This document shows, in pieces, positions 45,251 to 56,039 of a stretch of DNA of 64,000 nucleotides (its first letter is position 1; each line of letters opens with the position of its first letter). The notes beneath the pieces are model-generated. The model saw only the letters and a program-made list of their open reading frames with translations, did not search any database and had not been told where the DNA came from. The DNA is taken from NCBI GenBank assembly GCA_963682025.1, contig OY821517.1:105948972-106012971 (forward strand). The letters run 5' to 3'. The translations under genes were made by a program, and so were the position numbers. The stretch is from Cordilura impudica. Taxonomy: Eukaryota > Arthropoda > Insecta > Diptera > Scathophagidae.

Positions 45251-46159
45251 TGAACGAAGTTTATTCAAATTATATTCAATGAATTAAGAAACTAGGTAAA
45301 CATTTGTTATTTTTTACATTTAATTTAGATTTAATTTACGATTTTTATATTATTAATGTTTTGTTACTTTTAATGTTAACACATTAAATCTAAAAATGGT
45401 TATACAGTGGTTAGGTTGACTATTTATTACGACTATCACAATTTACTTCAGAAATAAGGAGATAGATTATCGCAACCCAACATGTCGAATAGTTTCTTTT
45501 ATGAATATAAAATGTCTACATTTAAAATGAAATCAAAAAACCAGTTTCTTTAAATTAATTTTACTTGTTTTACATGTCATAACTAATAATCGTGTTAGAT
45601 TTCGTTGTGAATATTCTTAAAAGTAAAATTAATTCCAAGAAAAAAAATCACACAAATCACTGTGCTATATTTCAATGTTCATATGTTTTGCTTAAGTAGT
45701 CTAAACATGATCACAACTTTTTCTGTATTAAGATATCATTATGACTTAATCGTCGAATTTATGAACATTTTTATTAGACATTTGACATTGATTGCTATAA
45801 TTTAAATATATTTTAAATATTCTACACAAATACGTTATATTGCTAATAAATTTGCTATTTAATGGAAATAACAAAAAAAATTTAAAGAGCAATGAAGATT
45901 TCAATGTTCACTGCAGATAATAAATAAAAATAACCAGATATTTAAAGAATCAATTCTCTTGAGAAATCATTTATATCATACTGAATAACTATGCCAAAAT
46001 GAGGAGTGATTCCCAAAATATATGGTTTGAACCGACCATTGCCCGTAAACTAGATTTTATTAAATCAACTTTTATGTCGGTATAGCAACATTGTGACATT
46101 TGTCAACCGATTGACTTAAGAGCACGTGTTTTTTAAATCTCAATTCTGATTAATTTGTA
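45251..46159. other. AT-rich sequence, nothing recognised
   Basis: No supported feature. Confidence 0.5.
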
Positions 46160-46545
46160 CCATGTATCGCTTTACATAAAAACAACAACGAAATAGTGGT
46201 GTTGTACATTGAAAATAACCGTTCACATCTTGGCCGTGTGACAATACTATTCGTGGTTTAGTGTCGAAATTTGTTTGCACGGGGCATCAGTAGTTCGTCC
46301 ACATGGTGATCAGTAATGCCCAGGGAGGGTGTAGTCCAGATAATGCACATTTGTTTCACCAGAAAGTGCAATTAACTCCAAGAATTTTGCGGCAACGTGG
46401 GCGTGCTTGCAATATGGTCAAACAGCCGCTCGAATGGTTGATAATGACCGACGAGACCCATTTCACACTCTGTGGTTGCGTTAGCAAGCCTCCCAGATCT
46501 CCAGATAATACCGGCCAGTTGACTGATGCTGTATGCAAAAAGTAG
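46160..46545 (+). pseudogene. Tc1/mariner-type transposase scraps
   Basis: VVLYIENNRSHLGRV (46199) and DNTIRGLVSKFVCTG (46241) resemble the helix-turn-helix; after a gap, EWLIMTDETHFTLCGCVSKPP at 46432-46494 matches the first catalytic block of mariner-like proteins (x-x-D-E-x-H-F-x-L-x-G-x-V-N-K). The rest is deleted. A different family from the DD41D copies, which read HFWLNG there. Confidence 0.5.
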
Positions 46546-47479
46546 TTCAAATGAATTGAAAAGTGCCAAGTTAAATAAAAATAGCACAAATCTGGAAGTC
46601 GGTTGTTCATTTTTAAGTTTTTCAATATTAACATACCAACATAAATGTCGTGCATCTTGTACTTAAAAATTTAAATAACTCCGCCATTTTGAATGCAATC
46701 TTCAATTAAAGTATTATAAAGATGTGAAGGGCTATTATTACTTTCTGTCACTATTTAATGAAAATCACAAATCGAAAGTTAAAAATATTGTTGTAGATTT
46801 CACATAAATTTAAACAACATTTCACTAAAAAAAAAATATTAGATTGTGAGAAGCAAGAAAAAAGGAAGTGCTTATACTTCTCCCTTGCGAGAAAGCAGGT
46901 ATGTAGGGCATAAAAATTACTGCTTTTCAGTGTAAATACGCCATATCAATAAATGTTAAATCATGTTTTATGTAAGCAGGTTTCTAAGATTTTATTTAGC
47001 CATACTAAGATCGAGCTGTTGGAAAATTTAAACAGGAACAAAAATTTCCTTTCATTTGTGATTTTTTTATTTCGCCAAAAATACCAACCATAACTAAACT
47101 ATATGAATATATACATTCTAATTCCTGATAGCGATGTCGCAAGAATGCATTTTGCATATTACAGACTCAATTGACATAAACAAAAATGTGTACGAATCGA
47201 AATACCAAACAAACGGCAAGTTTACACAAATATTTATTACGAGGGCTGTTTTTAGGGAATACACATTGCAAGCCATCATAAGAGTCAGTAATGTAAAGTT
47301 CTTCAAAGAAAATGTTGACCATCAAAAGATAAATGTTGAGTGACGCTTTCGAAAAATATATGTTTCCAAGAGTTGTACTCGTAACATCATGCTCAATAGG
47401 TGTCTCCGTGTTTTACTTTATCTTGATTCACATCTGGATTTAATATATCTTAACCATTTGCGTTCGTTTTTGCTGAAGA
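46546..47479. other. Intergenic, nothing firmly recognised
   Basis: 47134-47343 (+) is a 69-codon frame with mixed composition (CILHITDSIDINKNVYESKY) and no recognised family or splice context. Confidence 0.4.
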
Positions 47480-48249
47480 TCAACCACTATGCGGTTTAGG
47501 TACAATGACTTTGTGCTGCTGTTTGTAACTACCAAAAATATTTGATCTGGAACCATCTTTTATTATACCGATCGACTCAGACTTTCTGAATCGATTTAGC
47601 GATGTCCGTCCGTCTGTCCGCCTGACCGTCTGTGTGTCCATGTAAACCTTGTAATTTCAATGAAATTTGGTATATAAGCTTTTATCGGCCATAGGACGAA
47701 CGTTATTGAAATTGGTGAAATTCGGTCCGTGTTCAGACCTAGTCCCCATAACAGTGACCCCTACGAAATCGACTTAAATTGTCATAAGACCAAACTATCT
47801 TATAGATCTTGGTCAAATTGGGTTTGTGTATGTATATTACATCCATTTATCAGTTGTCCAAAAATAAACCCCATATGGCAATTCCTTGTTGTAGCCCTCA
47901 TATGAAGCTGCTTCCCGATTTTCATTTAAATTTATCAACAAACAAAAATATTGCACAGATTTTTCTCAAATTTGGTTTGTATTAATTTTTTTTTTTTTAA
48001 ATATAAGTGACTTTACCAAATTGGTCACGATCGGTCCATTTTTCGACCTAGTCCCCATATAAATATAGCATGCGATATGAACTTTTTGATATCTGCAGCC
48101 AAAAAAATTAATAACAATAATGCCACTCAAATTTGGTTTATGCTTATTTTCTATATCCACTTAGTTGGACCGAAGAGACAGGGTCTCTAACCCATGGTAT
48201 AGGGTATCATATAGTTGGTCTAGACCGTCTATAATTTTCCCACTTGTTT
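47480..48249 (-). mobile_element. DINE-like repeat copy j (near full length)
   Basis: Left end ACCACTATGCGGTTTAGG, (GTCC)n with GTCTGTCCGCC interruptions at 47604-47630, right end with a broken palindrome (TTGGTCTAGACCGTC) and CCCACTTGTT. If the exon at 48465 is real, this copy lies in the next intron. Confidence 0.85.
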
Positions 48250-48464
48250 ATAATGAGTGTGGTTCCTATGCGAGAAAAATTACTAGGAAATTTTTGTTTT
48301 AAAATTTCGGAAAAGTTTTATGGGATTTGACGGGAACTTTAATTTTAATTTTCAGGCTCTTATATGCCTGTGTTGTGTGTTTTAACACTTTTCGTTTACA
48401 TAAAAAATATAATAAATATATTAAAATTATATATACAAATAAATTAATTTTGTGTAAATATTAC
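48250..48464. other. AT-rich sequence next to the candidate exon
   Basis: Presumed intron sequence after the GT donor at 48464-48463 (minus). No feature of its own. Confidence 0.35.
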
Positions 48465-48671
48465 CTGCCATATAATTTTGGAATATAATGAACTGCTTTT
48501 TATCGCCTGTGTAGAGGTCGTCAAGAAAACTAATAATCCTTATCACACCTCGAGTTGACAAAACGATTTCATTCTGTCGGTTGAAATCATGCTCATTTGG
48601 AAACAAACAATTAACTGGATAAAATGAAAACAACATTGTACAAAGATATGGTATAAAACGTAGAGGCAAAT
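48465..48671 (-). CDS. Candidate internal exon of an unknown host gene
   Basis: Minus strand: a pyrimidine-containing tract and acceptor TTTTTCTAG, then 207 bp of open sequence, then donor GCAG|GTAATA. Two leading bases plus 68 codons plus one base keep a consistent phase. The peptide has coding character: LPLRFIPYLCTMLFSFYPVN, CLFPNEHDFNRQNE, VLSTRGVIRIISFLDDLYTG and DKKQFIIFQNYMA, with a hydrophobic first third that could be a membrane or buried segment. I recognise no family. Codon use is less A/T-biased than the flanks. No partner exon was found within 1 kb either way, though the intron downstream would hold DINE-like copy j and one could lie outside the window. Confidence 0.45.
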
Positions 48672-48841
48672 CTAGAAAAATTTAAAAAATCCAGCGTTTT
48701 AAAAGATAAATGTTACTCACATTATTGTTTTTGTATAAGACTATCAAACTACAAAAATGAAACCAATGCTATTAATGTAAACATTGAGTCGAATTTGACA
48801 TTCTTACACTTATTTTTAAATCCGAAGTTGCAAAAAAAAAC
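48672..48841. other. AT-rich sequence, nothing recognised
   Basis: Presumed intron upstream of the candidate exon. Confidence 0.35.
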
Positions 48842-48843
48842 TA

Positions 48844-49065
48844 AGTGTGCGAAGTTATCCCCCCATAGGATTGTTCTACAATGTTCCAAAACAATGAGTT
48901 TCTAAAATATAATTTGTAACGGTAAATTTAAAAAACGAATTTTAAGCTTTGCACCCCCCCCCCCCCCACAACTTTTGGAAAAAAAATATTTGGCGTTGTT
49001 CTAGGTTGTCCTAGTTGTTCTAAACATTGTTCCAAAATAGATATGTCGCAAACCGTAACGTATTT
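48844..49065 (+). repeat. Left arm of the TA-flanked inverted-repeat element
   Basis: Pairs with 53686-53922. Contains a 14-base C-run at 48954-48967, where the right arm has only GGGGGG. Confidence 0.85.
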
Positions 49066-49247
49066 TGTATTTTTTTTTTGTTTTTTTTTTTGTGATTTCG
49101 CATTTTTTTTTTCTTTTTTTTTGTGATTTTTGTATATTTTGTTTTTTTTTTTTTTTTTTTTTGTTTTTTGTGATTTTTGCATTTTTTTTTTGTGATTTTT
49201 CTATATATTTTTTTTTTTTTTTTTGTTTTTTGTGATTTTGCATTTTT
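49066..49247. repeat. T-rich simple repeat
   Basis: Units of TTTTTGTGATTTTTGCATTT with long T-runs. Lysine-rich frames called on the minus strand here are artefacts of this composition. Confidence 0.9.
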
Positions 49248-49248
49248 T

Positions 49249-50038
49249 TACCCTATACCACTATGTGGTTTGGGTATAATGACTTTGTGCTGCTGTTTGT
49301 AACAAACAGAAATATTTGACCTACACCCATCTTTAATTATACCGATCGAAGCAGAATCACTATCTGATTCGATTTAACGATGGCCGTCCGTCCGTCTGTG
49401 TGTCCATGTAAACCTTGTAATCAAACTGCAGGTCGCAAATATGAATATATTTTGATGAAATCTGGTATTTGATCTTTTATCGGCCATGGGATGAACGCTA
49501 TTGAAATTGGTGAGAATCGGTCCATGGTCAGACCTAGCCCCCATACAAATGACCCCTATGAAATCAACATATATTGCCATAAGATCCAAATTATCATACA
49601 AATCTTAGTCAAATTGGGTTTGTATGTACATTATTACATCCATTAATTAGTAGTCCAAAAATGATCCCTACTGGACAACTCTTAGTCATAGGCCCCATAT
49701 AGAGCTGCCTCCCGATCTTCACTTAAATCTATCAAAAAACAAAAATATTGCACTGATTCTTCTCAAATTTTGTTTGTATATATTTTTGCAAAATACAAGA
49801 GACTTTACCAAACATGGTTAGGATCGGTCCATTTTTGGGCCTAGTGCCCATATAGATATGGCATCCGATATGAACTTTTTCATCTCTGCAGCCGAAAAAA
49901 TTAATAAAAATTCCACTCAAATTTGGTTTATGATTATTTTCTATATCCAGTTAGTTGGGTCTATGAGATAGGGTCTCTAACTCATGGTATAGGGTATCGT
50001 ATAGTCGGTCTAGACCGACTATAATTTTCTTACTTGTT
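49249..50038 (-). mobile_element. DINE-like repeat copy k (full length)
   Basis: Inserted in a T-run. Left ACCCTATACCACTATG, (GTCC)2 centre, right end with the perfect 24-bp palindrome (50001-50024) and TTCTTACTTGTT. It splits the T-rich spacer of the inverted-repeat element, which resumes at 50039. Confidence 0.9.
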
Positions 50039-50224
50039 TTTCTATATTTTGTTTTTTTTTTTTTTTTTTTTGTTTTTGTGATTTTTGCATTTTTTTTGTG
50101 ATTTTTGTATATTTTGTTTTTTTTTTTTTTTTTTTTTTTTTTTTGTTTTTTGTGATTTTGCACTTTTTTGGTGATTTTTGTATATTTTAGGTTTTTTTTT
50201 TTTTGTTTTTGTGTTTTTTTGTAA
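50039..50224. repeat. T-rich simple repeat (continuation)
   Basis: Same TTTTTGTGATTTTTGTATATTTTG units as 49066-49247, separated by copy k. Confidence 0.9.
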
Positions 50225-50237
50225 TCTATATATATAA

Positions 50238-51237
50238 AATTCATTTTCTGTTTGTTTGTTTGTTTGTTTGTTTGACCGCTATACAAATTTTTATTTCACA
50301 ACGGATTTTCCAGAAATTTTGTACACACGATCTCTATACCCCAGGAAAGGTCGCCATATACTTTTTACCGGCCACGCCTACTTCTACGCCCACTTTTTAT
50401 GTAAAATTCATTTTCTGTTTTATTCATATTTGTTCACTATACAAATTTTTATTTCTTAACAGATTTCTCTGAAATTCGGTACACACGATCCCTGTACTCC
50501 AGCTAAGGTCACCATATACTTTCTATCGACCACGCCTACTTTTACGCCCACTTTTTATATACAATTCATTTTCTGCTTTTTGGTATATTTGTTCGCTATA
50601 CAAATTATTATTTTTCAACGGATTTCTCTGAAATTTCGTACACACGATCTCCGTACTCCAGGAAAGGTCGCCGTATGATTCTTACCGGCCACGCCTACTT
50701 CTGCGCCCACTTTTTGTATACAATTAATTTTCTGTTTTTTGGTATATTTGTTCGCTATATAAATTTTTATTTTTCAACCGATTTCTCTGAAATTTGGTAC
50801 ACACGATCTCTGTACTCCAGAGAGGTCGCCATATGATTCTTGCCTGCCATGCCTACTTCTACGCCCACTTTTTATACAAAATTAATTTTCTGTTTTTTGG
50901 TATATTTGTTCACTATAGAAATTTTTATTTTTCAAGGGATGTCTAAAATTTGGTCACACGATCTCTATACTACAGGGAAGGTCACCATATGTATATAAAA
51001 CTTATTTTTTTTCTTTGTTTCTTTATTTGATTGCTATACAAGCTTTTATTTTTCAATGGCTTTCTCCGAAATTGAGTACATATTCCAGGGAAGGTCGCCA
51101 TATGATATTTACCGACCACGCCTACTTTTACGCCCAATTTTCTTATAAAATTCATATTTTGTTGTGTGGTATATTTCTTCCCTATACAAATTTGTACGTT
51201 TCAACGGATTTCTCTGAAATTTGGTTTACACGGAAAT
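50238..51237 (+). repeat. Minisatellite 1 in the Helitron, ~160-bp unit, six to seven copies
   Basis: Each unit reads roughly AATTCATTTTCTGTTTTTTGG, CGCTATACAAATTTTTATTT, CAACGGATTTCTCTGAAATT, GTACACACGATCTC, CCAGGAAAGGTCGCCATA, ACCGGCCACGCCTAC and CGCCCACTTTTTAT. Units begin near 50238, 50402, 50562, 50722, 50880, 51000 and 51143. Later units are shorter. Confidence 0.9.
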
Positions 51238-51499
51238 AACTACACTGTGAACAAATTCCCCAAACTTAAAAAAAAGGTACCCAAAAGAAATGAACAAATT
51301 CCCAATTTTTTTTTAATCGAAAGAAAAAATGCACTTACTCCCCAAATTCATTCTTAAATTGTTGCATATTTTTATTTAATGAATTTTGTTAAATATTTAT
51401 TTTAGTAAACATTTGCATACTGCTCTCAATATATGTCCAACAATAAATGCATTTAAAATGAGTATTCTTTTCAATAGCATCATTTCGTTGCGCGGAAGC

Positions 51500-52205
51500 T
51501 ACGCGCAAATATATATTTTGACAATTAAAATAAGTTGGCAACAGCTGCGCGGCAGCACAGGTGTGGCTGCCAAACGCGCGGAAGTGGCGCGAGAACGCGG
51601 ACGCGGACGCGACGGATGCGGACGCGACGCGCTCTCGGAACACAGCTCAGCTAAAATATCGCAATGGTATAAAAAATATGTTTTAGGAATTAAAATAAGC
51701 TAACGAGAAATAAGCGGCAGCACGGGTAGTAGCTGGGAGGAAGTGGCGCGAGGCGCGCGGACGCGGATGCGGAAGCGATGCGCTCGCGGAACACAGCTCA
51801 GCTAAAATATCGCAATGATCTGTAAAATATATTTCGGCGATTAAAATAAGTTGACAACAACTACGCGGCAGCACGGGTGTGGCTGCCAAACGCGCGACGG
51901 ATGCGGACGCGACGCGCTCTCGGAACATAGCTCAGCTAAAATATCGCAATGCTCTGAAAAATATGTTTTAGGGATTAAAATAAGGTAACGAGAACTAAGC
52001 GGCAACACGGGTAGTAGCTGTGAGGAAGCGGCGCGACGGATGCGGACGCGACGCGCTCGCGGAACACAGCTCAGCTAAAATATCGCAATGATCTGAAAAA
52101 TATATTTTGGCGATTAAAATAAGTTGACAACAACTGCGCGGCAGCACGGGTGTGCTGCCAAACGCGAGGAAGCGGACGCGACTCGCTCTCGGAACACAGC
52201 TTAGT
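51500..52205 (+). repeat. Minisatellite 2 in the Helitron, GC-rich ~140-bp unit, about five copies
   Basis: Unit: ATTAAAATAAGTTGACAAC, GCGCGGCAGCACGGG, CTGCCAAACGCGCG, GCGGACGCGACGCGCTC, GGAACACAGCTCAGC, TAAAATATCGCAATG. Repeats end near 51665, 51817, 51950, 52090 and 52210. By far the most GC-rich DNA in the window, with CpG-dense hexamers. Confidence 0.9.
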
Positions 52206-52470
52206 GAAATGTCGTATGATAAATTTTATCTACGTATGTGAAACAATTACCTGTTGATCAAAAGAGGCCACACTAAGCAGTTGCTTAAAGAAACCTTGCG
52301 ACACAATATTAAACGTCGCATTAGTCTTTGATTTCTGAAACTTGAATTTGACGTCTCTGATCAATGATGATGACTTATTGAATGAAGTAATTCAATTTTT
52401 AAAAGTTCTGATTCCTTTGATTTGCGTACCATTCCGTTATATTTGATATTTATAAATAAACTGAAAAAAA

Positions 52471-53255
52471 AACAAGTAAGAAAATTATAGTCGGTCTAGA
52501 CCGACTATACGATACCCTATACCATGCGTTTAGAAACCCTATCTCTTAGGCCCAACTAACTGGACATTGAAAATAAGCGTAAACCAAATTTGAGTGGGAT
52601 TTTTATTAATTTTTTTGGCTGCAGATATGAAAAAGTTCATATCGGATGCTATATCTATAAAGGAACTAGGTCCAAAAATGGACCGATCTTGACAATATTT
52701 GGTAAAGTCACTTTTATTTTGAAAAAATATATACAAACCAAATTTGAGAAAAATATGTGCAATATTTTTGTTTTTTGATAGATTTAAGTGAAGATCGGGA
52801 AGCAGCTCTATATGGGGTCAAAGGGATCATTTTTGGACTACTCATTAGTGGATGTAATGAACGCATACAAACCCAATTTGAGTAAGATCTATATGACAAT
52901 TTGGATCTTATGGCAATTTATGTCGATTTCATATGGGTAATTTGTATGGGGGCTAGGTCTGAACATGGACCGATTCTCACCAATTTCAATAGCGTTCATC
53001 CCATGGCCGATAAAAGCTTGTATACCAAATTTCGTCAAAATATATTCATATTTGCGACCTGCAGTTTGATTACAAGCTTTACATGGACACACAGACGGAC
53101 GGACGGACGGACGGACATTGTTAAATCAACTCAGAAAGTGATTCTGATTCGATCGGTATAATTAAAGATGGGTCTAGGTCAAATATTTTTGGTTGTTACA
53201 AACAGCAGCACAAAGTCATTATACCCAAACCACATAGTGGTATAGGGTATAAAAA
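52471..53255 (+). mobile_element. DINE-like repeat copy l (full length, young)
   Basis: AACAAGTAAGAAAATTATAG start, perfect 24-bp palindrome (52487-52510), pure (GGAC)5 at 53094-53117, end GGTATAGGGTATAAAAA. Closely matches copy c. Inserted in the Helitron 3' region, so it is the youngest layer of this nest. Confidence 0.93.
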
Positions 53256-53685
53256 CTTAAAGCTGTTTCGCAGCTTATATTTGAAGCATTTTTGCTGCAG
53301 GATCTTATAAAAAACTTCTAAATTAAAAAATCAAAAAATTTTTAATTGAAATAAAAAATTGAATAAAAAAATGCCCATACAAATTTTTAGGGAGAAAGTT
53401 CATTTTATTGGGGAATTTGTTAATTGGGGACTAAGTACTCAGCGCCTGGTAAGCATAGTGAACCATTTTTCAAGTCAAACGCCTTTTTATCCCGGTCAAG
53501 ACCGGGTAAAAACAGCTAGTAACTATATATATTTTACATTCAGGTGCCATTCAGGATACCTTGTATGAAAGAAATTTTGGAATCTGTACGTTAACTTTTG
53601 TGTTGCATAAAAATATTGATATCGTTTAATAACGTTGATATGGCGGAAAAAAGTTTTTCGTTCTCATTTGCGTACGTACGGTTTG

Positions 53686-53922
53686 CAAAATATCCATTTT
53701 GGAACAATGTTTAGAACAACTAGAACAACCTAAACAACCGATAATTTTTTTTTTTTCAAAAGTGGGGGGCAAATCTTAAAATTCGTTTTTTTTTCGATTT
53801 ACCGGTACAAATTACATTTTAGAAACTCATCGTTTTGGAACATTGTAGAACAATCCTAGAACAATTCAGAACAATCTTCAAAAAATTGTATTTCCAAAAA
53901 TGGGGGGCTAACTTCGCACACT
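53686..53922 (-). repeat. Right arm of the TA-flanked inverted-repeat element
   Basis: Inverse of 48844-49065, with an extra AATTCAGAACAATCTTC segment. Repeats of the word GTTCTA/TAGAAC occur about six times. Confidence 0.85.
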
Positions 53923-54009
53923 TAAAAAAACTATGTTTAAATGATAATGTGACTTCTGTTATAAAATTACAAATCTTTATCCAATGTCATTGCATTCAAA
54001 CTCATCACT

Positions 54010-54340
54010 CTCCGATATAATATACGTATGCCATCATTTTTTCTAATTCTCGCAATATTGGAGAAGTCGATTTCCGATGGCCTTCCAAACGCACCGCGAT
54101 TCGGCTTTTATCTCCTCCTTTGATTCAAAATGGTGTCCTCGGATCGAACTTTCAGTTTATTGAATAGTCAGTGGTAAACTAGGCGAGTACGATTGTGCGA
54201 AATGGTCTCGAGGACGCTGTATTAACGTGATGCAAAAACCAAGAGTTTTCAGCTCATATTTCTGGACTATTTTTGCGAACAGCTACATTTAAAGGACATA
54301 AAACATGCAAATACTATTCCTTATTAACCGTTTGGCCCGG
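54010..54340 (-). pseudogene. Mariner-type transposase, C-terminal fragment
   Basis: Minus strand in one main frame: YSPSLPLTIQ, stop, TESSIRGHHFESKEEIKAES and RCVWKAIGNRLLQYCENWKK. This fits the mariner C-terminus after the third catalytic Asp (Y-S-P-D-L-A-P-x-D-F/Y-x-L-F.., G-x-x-F-x-x-x-E-E-I-K-A, x-x-x-x-x-F-x-x-W-x-x-R). The catalytic D-L-A-P-x-D has become S-L-P-L-T. About 70 codons legible. Confidence 0.65.
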
Positions 54341-55597
54341 CGCACTGCGGGAGGTATAGCAACTGTGCAATTAGTTCAAATTTTTAAGCTGAAGTTTCTT
54401 TTTTAAATGTCTGCCTTGAATTTGCCCATCGATCCTTCTTTTGGGATTATTGATTTCAACTCACATTTTTCTGGAATTTATCTCCAAAAATTGGTTTTTA
54501 AGTGTGACCCTAGGAGCGCAAGAAAGGATTCTTTTTTTAAATTTTCAGCTGAGAATCTTCGTTGCGATAAATACTAAAGCAGAAAACGGTTAAGATGTTA
54601 TACGATGTTATATGATGCTTGACGACTGGCCGGTTATTTCGCGATCATAAGCATGTTTCCAACTCTATTCATGCGTTTCATTTCGTTCTGGTGGTCAGTA
54701 AGATATCAACAAAACATTCTTTCACAAAAAATAATTTAATCTTTTTGGGTCGTATCCATAATTGAAGCGTATGATGCACAAAATATTTTTTAAAACGGTG
54801 TTTATTGATCCTTTTTAAAACAGTATCAGCAAGGTCTCAAATTATCAAGCGACGATTTTTCAGCAACAAATCTTTTATTTCTGACCTAATGTATGGGCAA
54901 AAAAAAACATTCAGATAAACGCCAAATATTAAAAAAATATAAATAAAAAATATTCTGGTATTAATTTTTATTTATTTAATACATACAAAAATAGAATAAA
55001 TTTCCAAAACAAAAAAATATTGAACCCATAGCGGTTTAACTTTCGAATTTTTAGTACTTTTTTAGTGCTTCAGCCATGGGTCTTTGTATTCCGCAGGTGT
55101 CTATCGTCTCCAGCTCTGCTTTAATTTTCTGAATGAGATAATCTAGATTTTTGCTCGATATATATTTTATTACGCCCTTCTCTTTAAGTTTGTTCAAAAA
55201 GTTTATATGGGTTTAAGTTCGAAATAACGTTTGCGTTTTAAATTTTACATGGTAGCTTTGGGTAGTGGGACGACCCTAAGTCTGGCCAAAAAAAAAATAT
55301 TTTTTCATTTTCATGTATTTTTTGTGAATCTATGTGGAATACACTTTTATTATAAAAATTTGCATTTACAGCTTATCCACCTTCAAAAATATTGGTTTTC
55401 TAATACCACGTTCATTAATAGCCAACCACAATAAAATCTTTCCTGAAAATTTGGTCTTACATAAATAAACAACGTAGCCCAAAGGTTAAAACGCGAAATA
55501 CATAAATTTAAACTAATCAACGTAGTTATCTAACAAATTTAACATATGATAAGAGAACATCAAATTACTCGCTATGAAAAGCCACAATTATTTACAA
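54341..55597. other. Mostly unrecognised, with one protein-like patch
   Basis: 55045-55215 on the minus strand reads LNKLKEKGVIKYISSKNLDY, LIQKIKAELETID, IQRPMAEALKKY and a stop, which looks like a former coding end, perhaps of a transposase, but I cannot place it. The rest shows nothing. Confidence 0.4.
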
Positions 55598-55951
55598 CTA
55601 GCAGATGCTAGCCCTCCAAATTCGAGCGCAAATTCTAGGAAATTTTATTTTTTCATTAAATAAAGCATACTTTTATGTTAATCAATTATAGCCAATTCAC
55701 AAACCAAAAAAAAAAAACAAACTCATTTTTATGACAAACACATTAACAAATTTAATAAACACACACATAGCATAGCATAGCATTGTATAATTTTATGTAT
55801 GTGTTTGTAGCAACTTTAAATGCAATTTACTCAAAACAAAGAAAAAATTTAAAAATCTGTAAATCTGCTAAAAAGAAATTCCTTTCCTTTCAAACGGTAG
55901 AACAAAACATCAGTCAGAAGAAATCGCCAAGCGGTATTCTAATATTATAGA
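55598..55951 (-). mobile_element. Non-autonomous Helitron, family B
   Basis: + strand left end CTAGCAGATGCTAG, right end CTAATATTATAGA then T. 354 bp. Hairpin decayed (CCTCCAAATTCGAGCGC). Confidence 0.85.
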
Positions 55952-56039
55952 TTCTCCCATCATAATGATACTTGAACAAAAAGCAATTCTGAAAAAGTCA
56001 ATAGTTTTGCACCAGATTTAAGTATAGTATTCGGTAATA

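Larger units (their letters stand above)
50225..53519 (+). mobile_element. Large non-autonomous Helitron with two minisatellites (family A)
   Basis: 5' end TCTATATATATAAAATTC followed by (GTTT)4; 3' end with hairpin CCCGGTC-AA-GACCGGG (53491-53506), 9 nt, then CTAG and T. 5'-TC, hairpin, CTAG and an A|T target are the Helitron signature. 3295 bp, of which 52471-53255 is a later DINE-like insertion. The body is two tandem arrays plus short unique parts; AACAAATTCCCC (51249) recurs inverted near the 3' end (GGGGAATTTGTT, 53409). No Rep/helicase coding, so it depends on another element. Confidence 0.8.
48844..53922. mobile_element. Large inverted-repeat element flanked by TA, host of nested insertions
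   Basis: Outer ends AGTGTGCGAAGTTA and, in reverse, AGTGTGCGAAGTTA, flanked by TA (48842-48843, 53923-53924). The arms (48844-49065; 53686-53922) share GGATTGTTCTACAATG, AACGAATTTTAAG, GTTGTTCTAAACATTG and GCAAACCGTACG-type text; the left arm lacks ~55 bp present in the right. Removing the later insertions leaves two arms and T-rich spacer, i.e. a foldback-type, TA-targeting, non-coding element of perhaps 0.9 kb. Confidence 0.8.

Noticed and set aside
47134..47343. 69-codon + strand frame as a host gene
   Set aside because: No splice or start context, no family and an overlapping frame on the minus strand of similar quality.
48928..49243. Lysine-rich frames on the minus strand (also 49951-50286)
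   Set aside because: Produced by T-rich simple repeat on the + strand.
51386..51928. Arg/Ala-rich frames in both directions, suggesting a GC-rich gene
   Set aside because: They lie in the GC-rich minisatellite of the Helitron and repeat with its unit.
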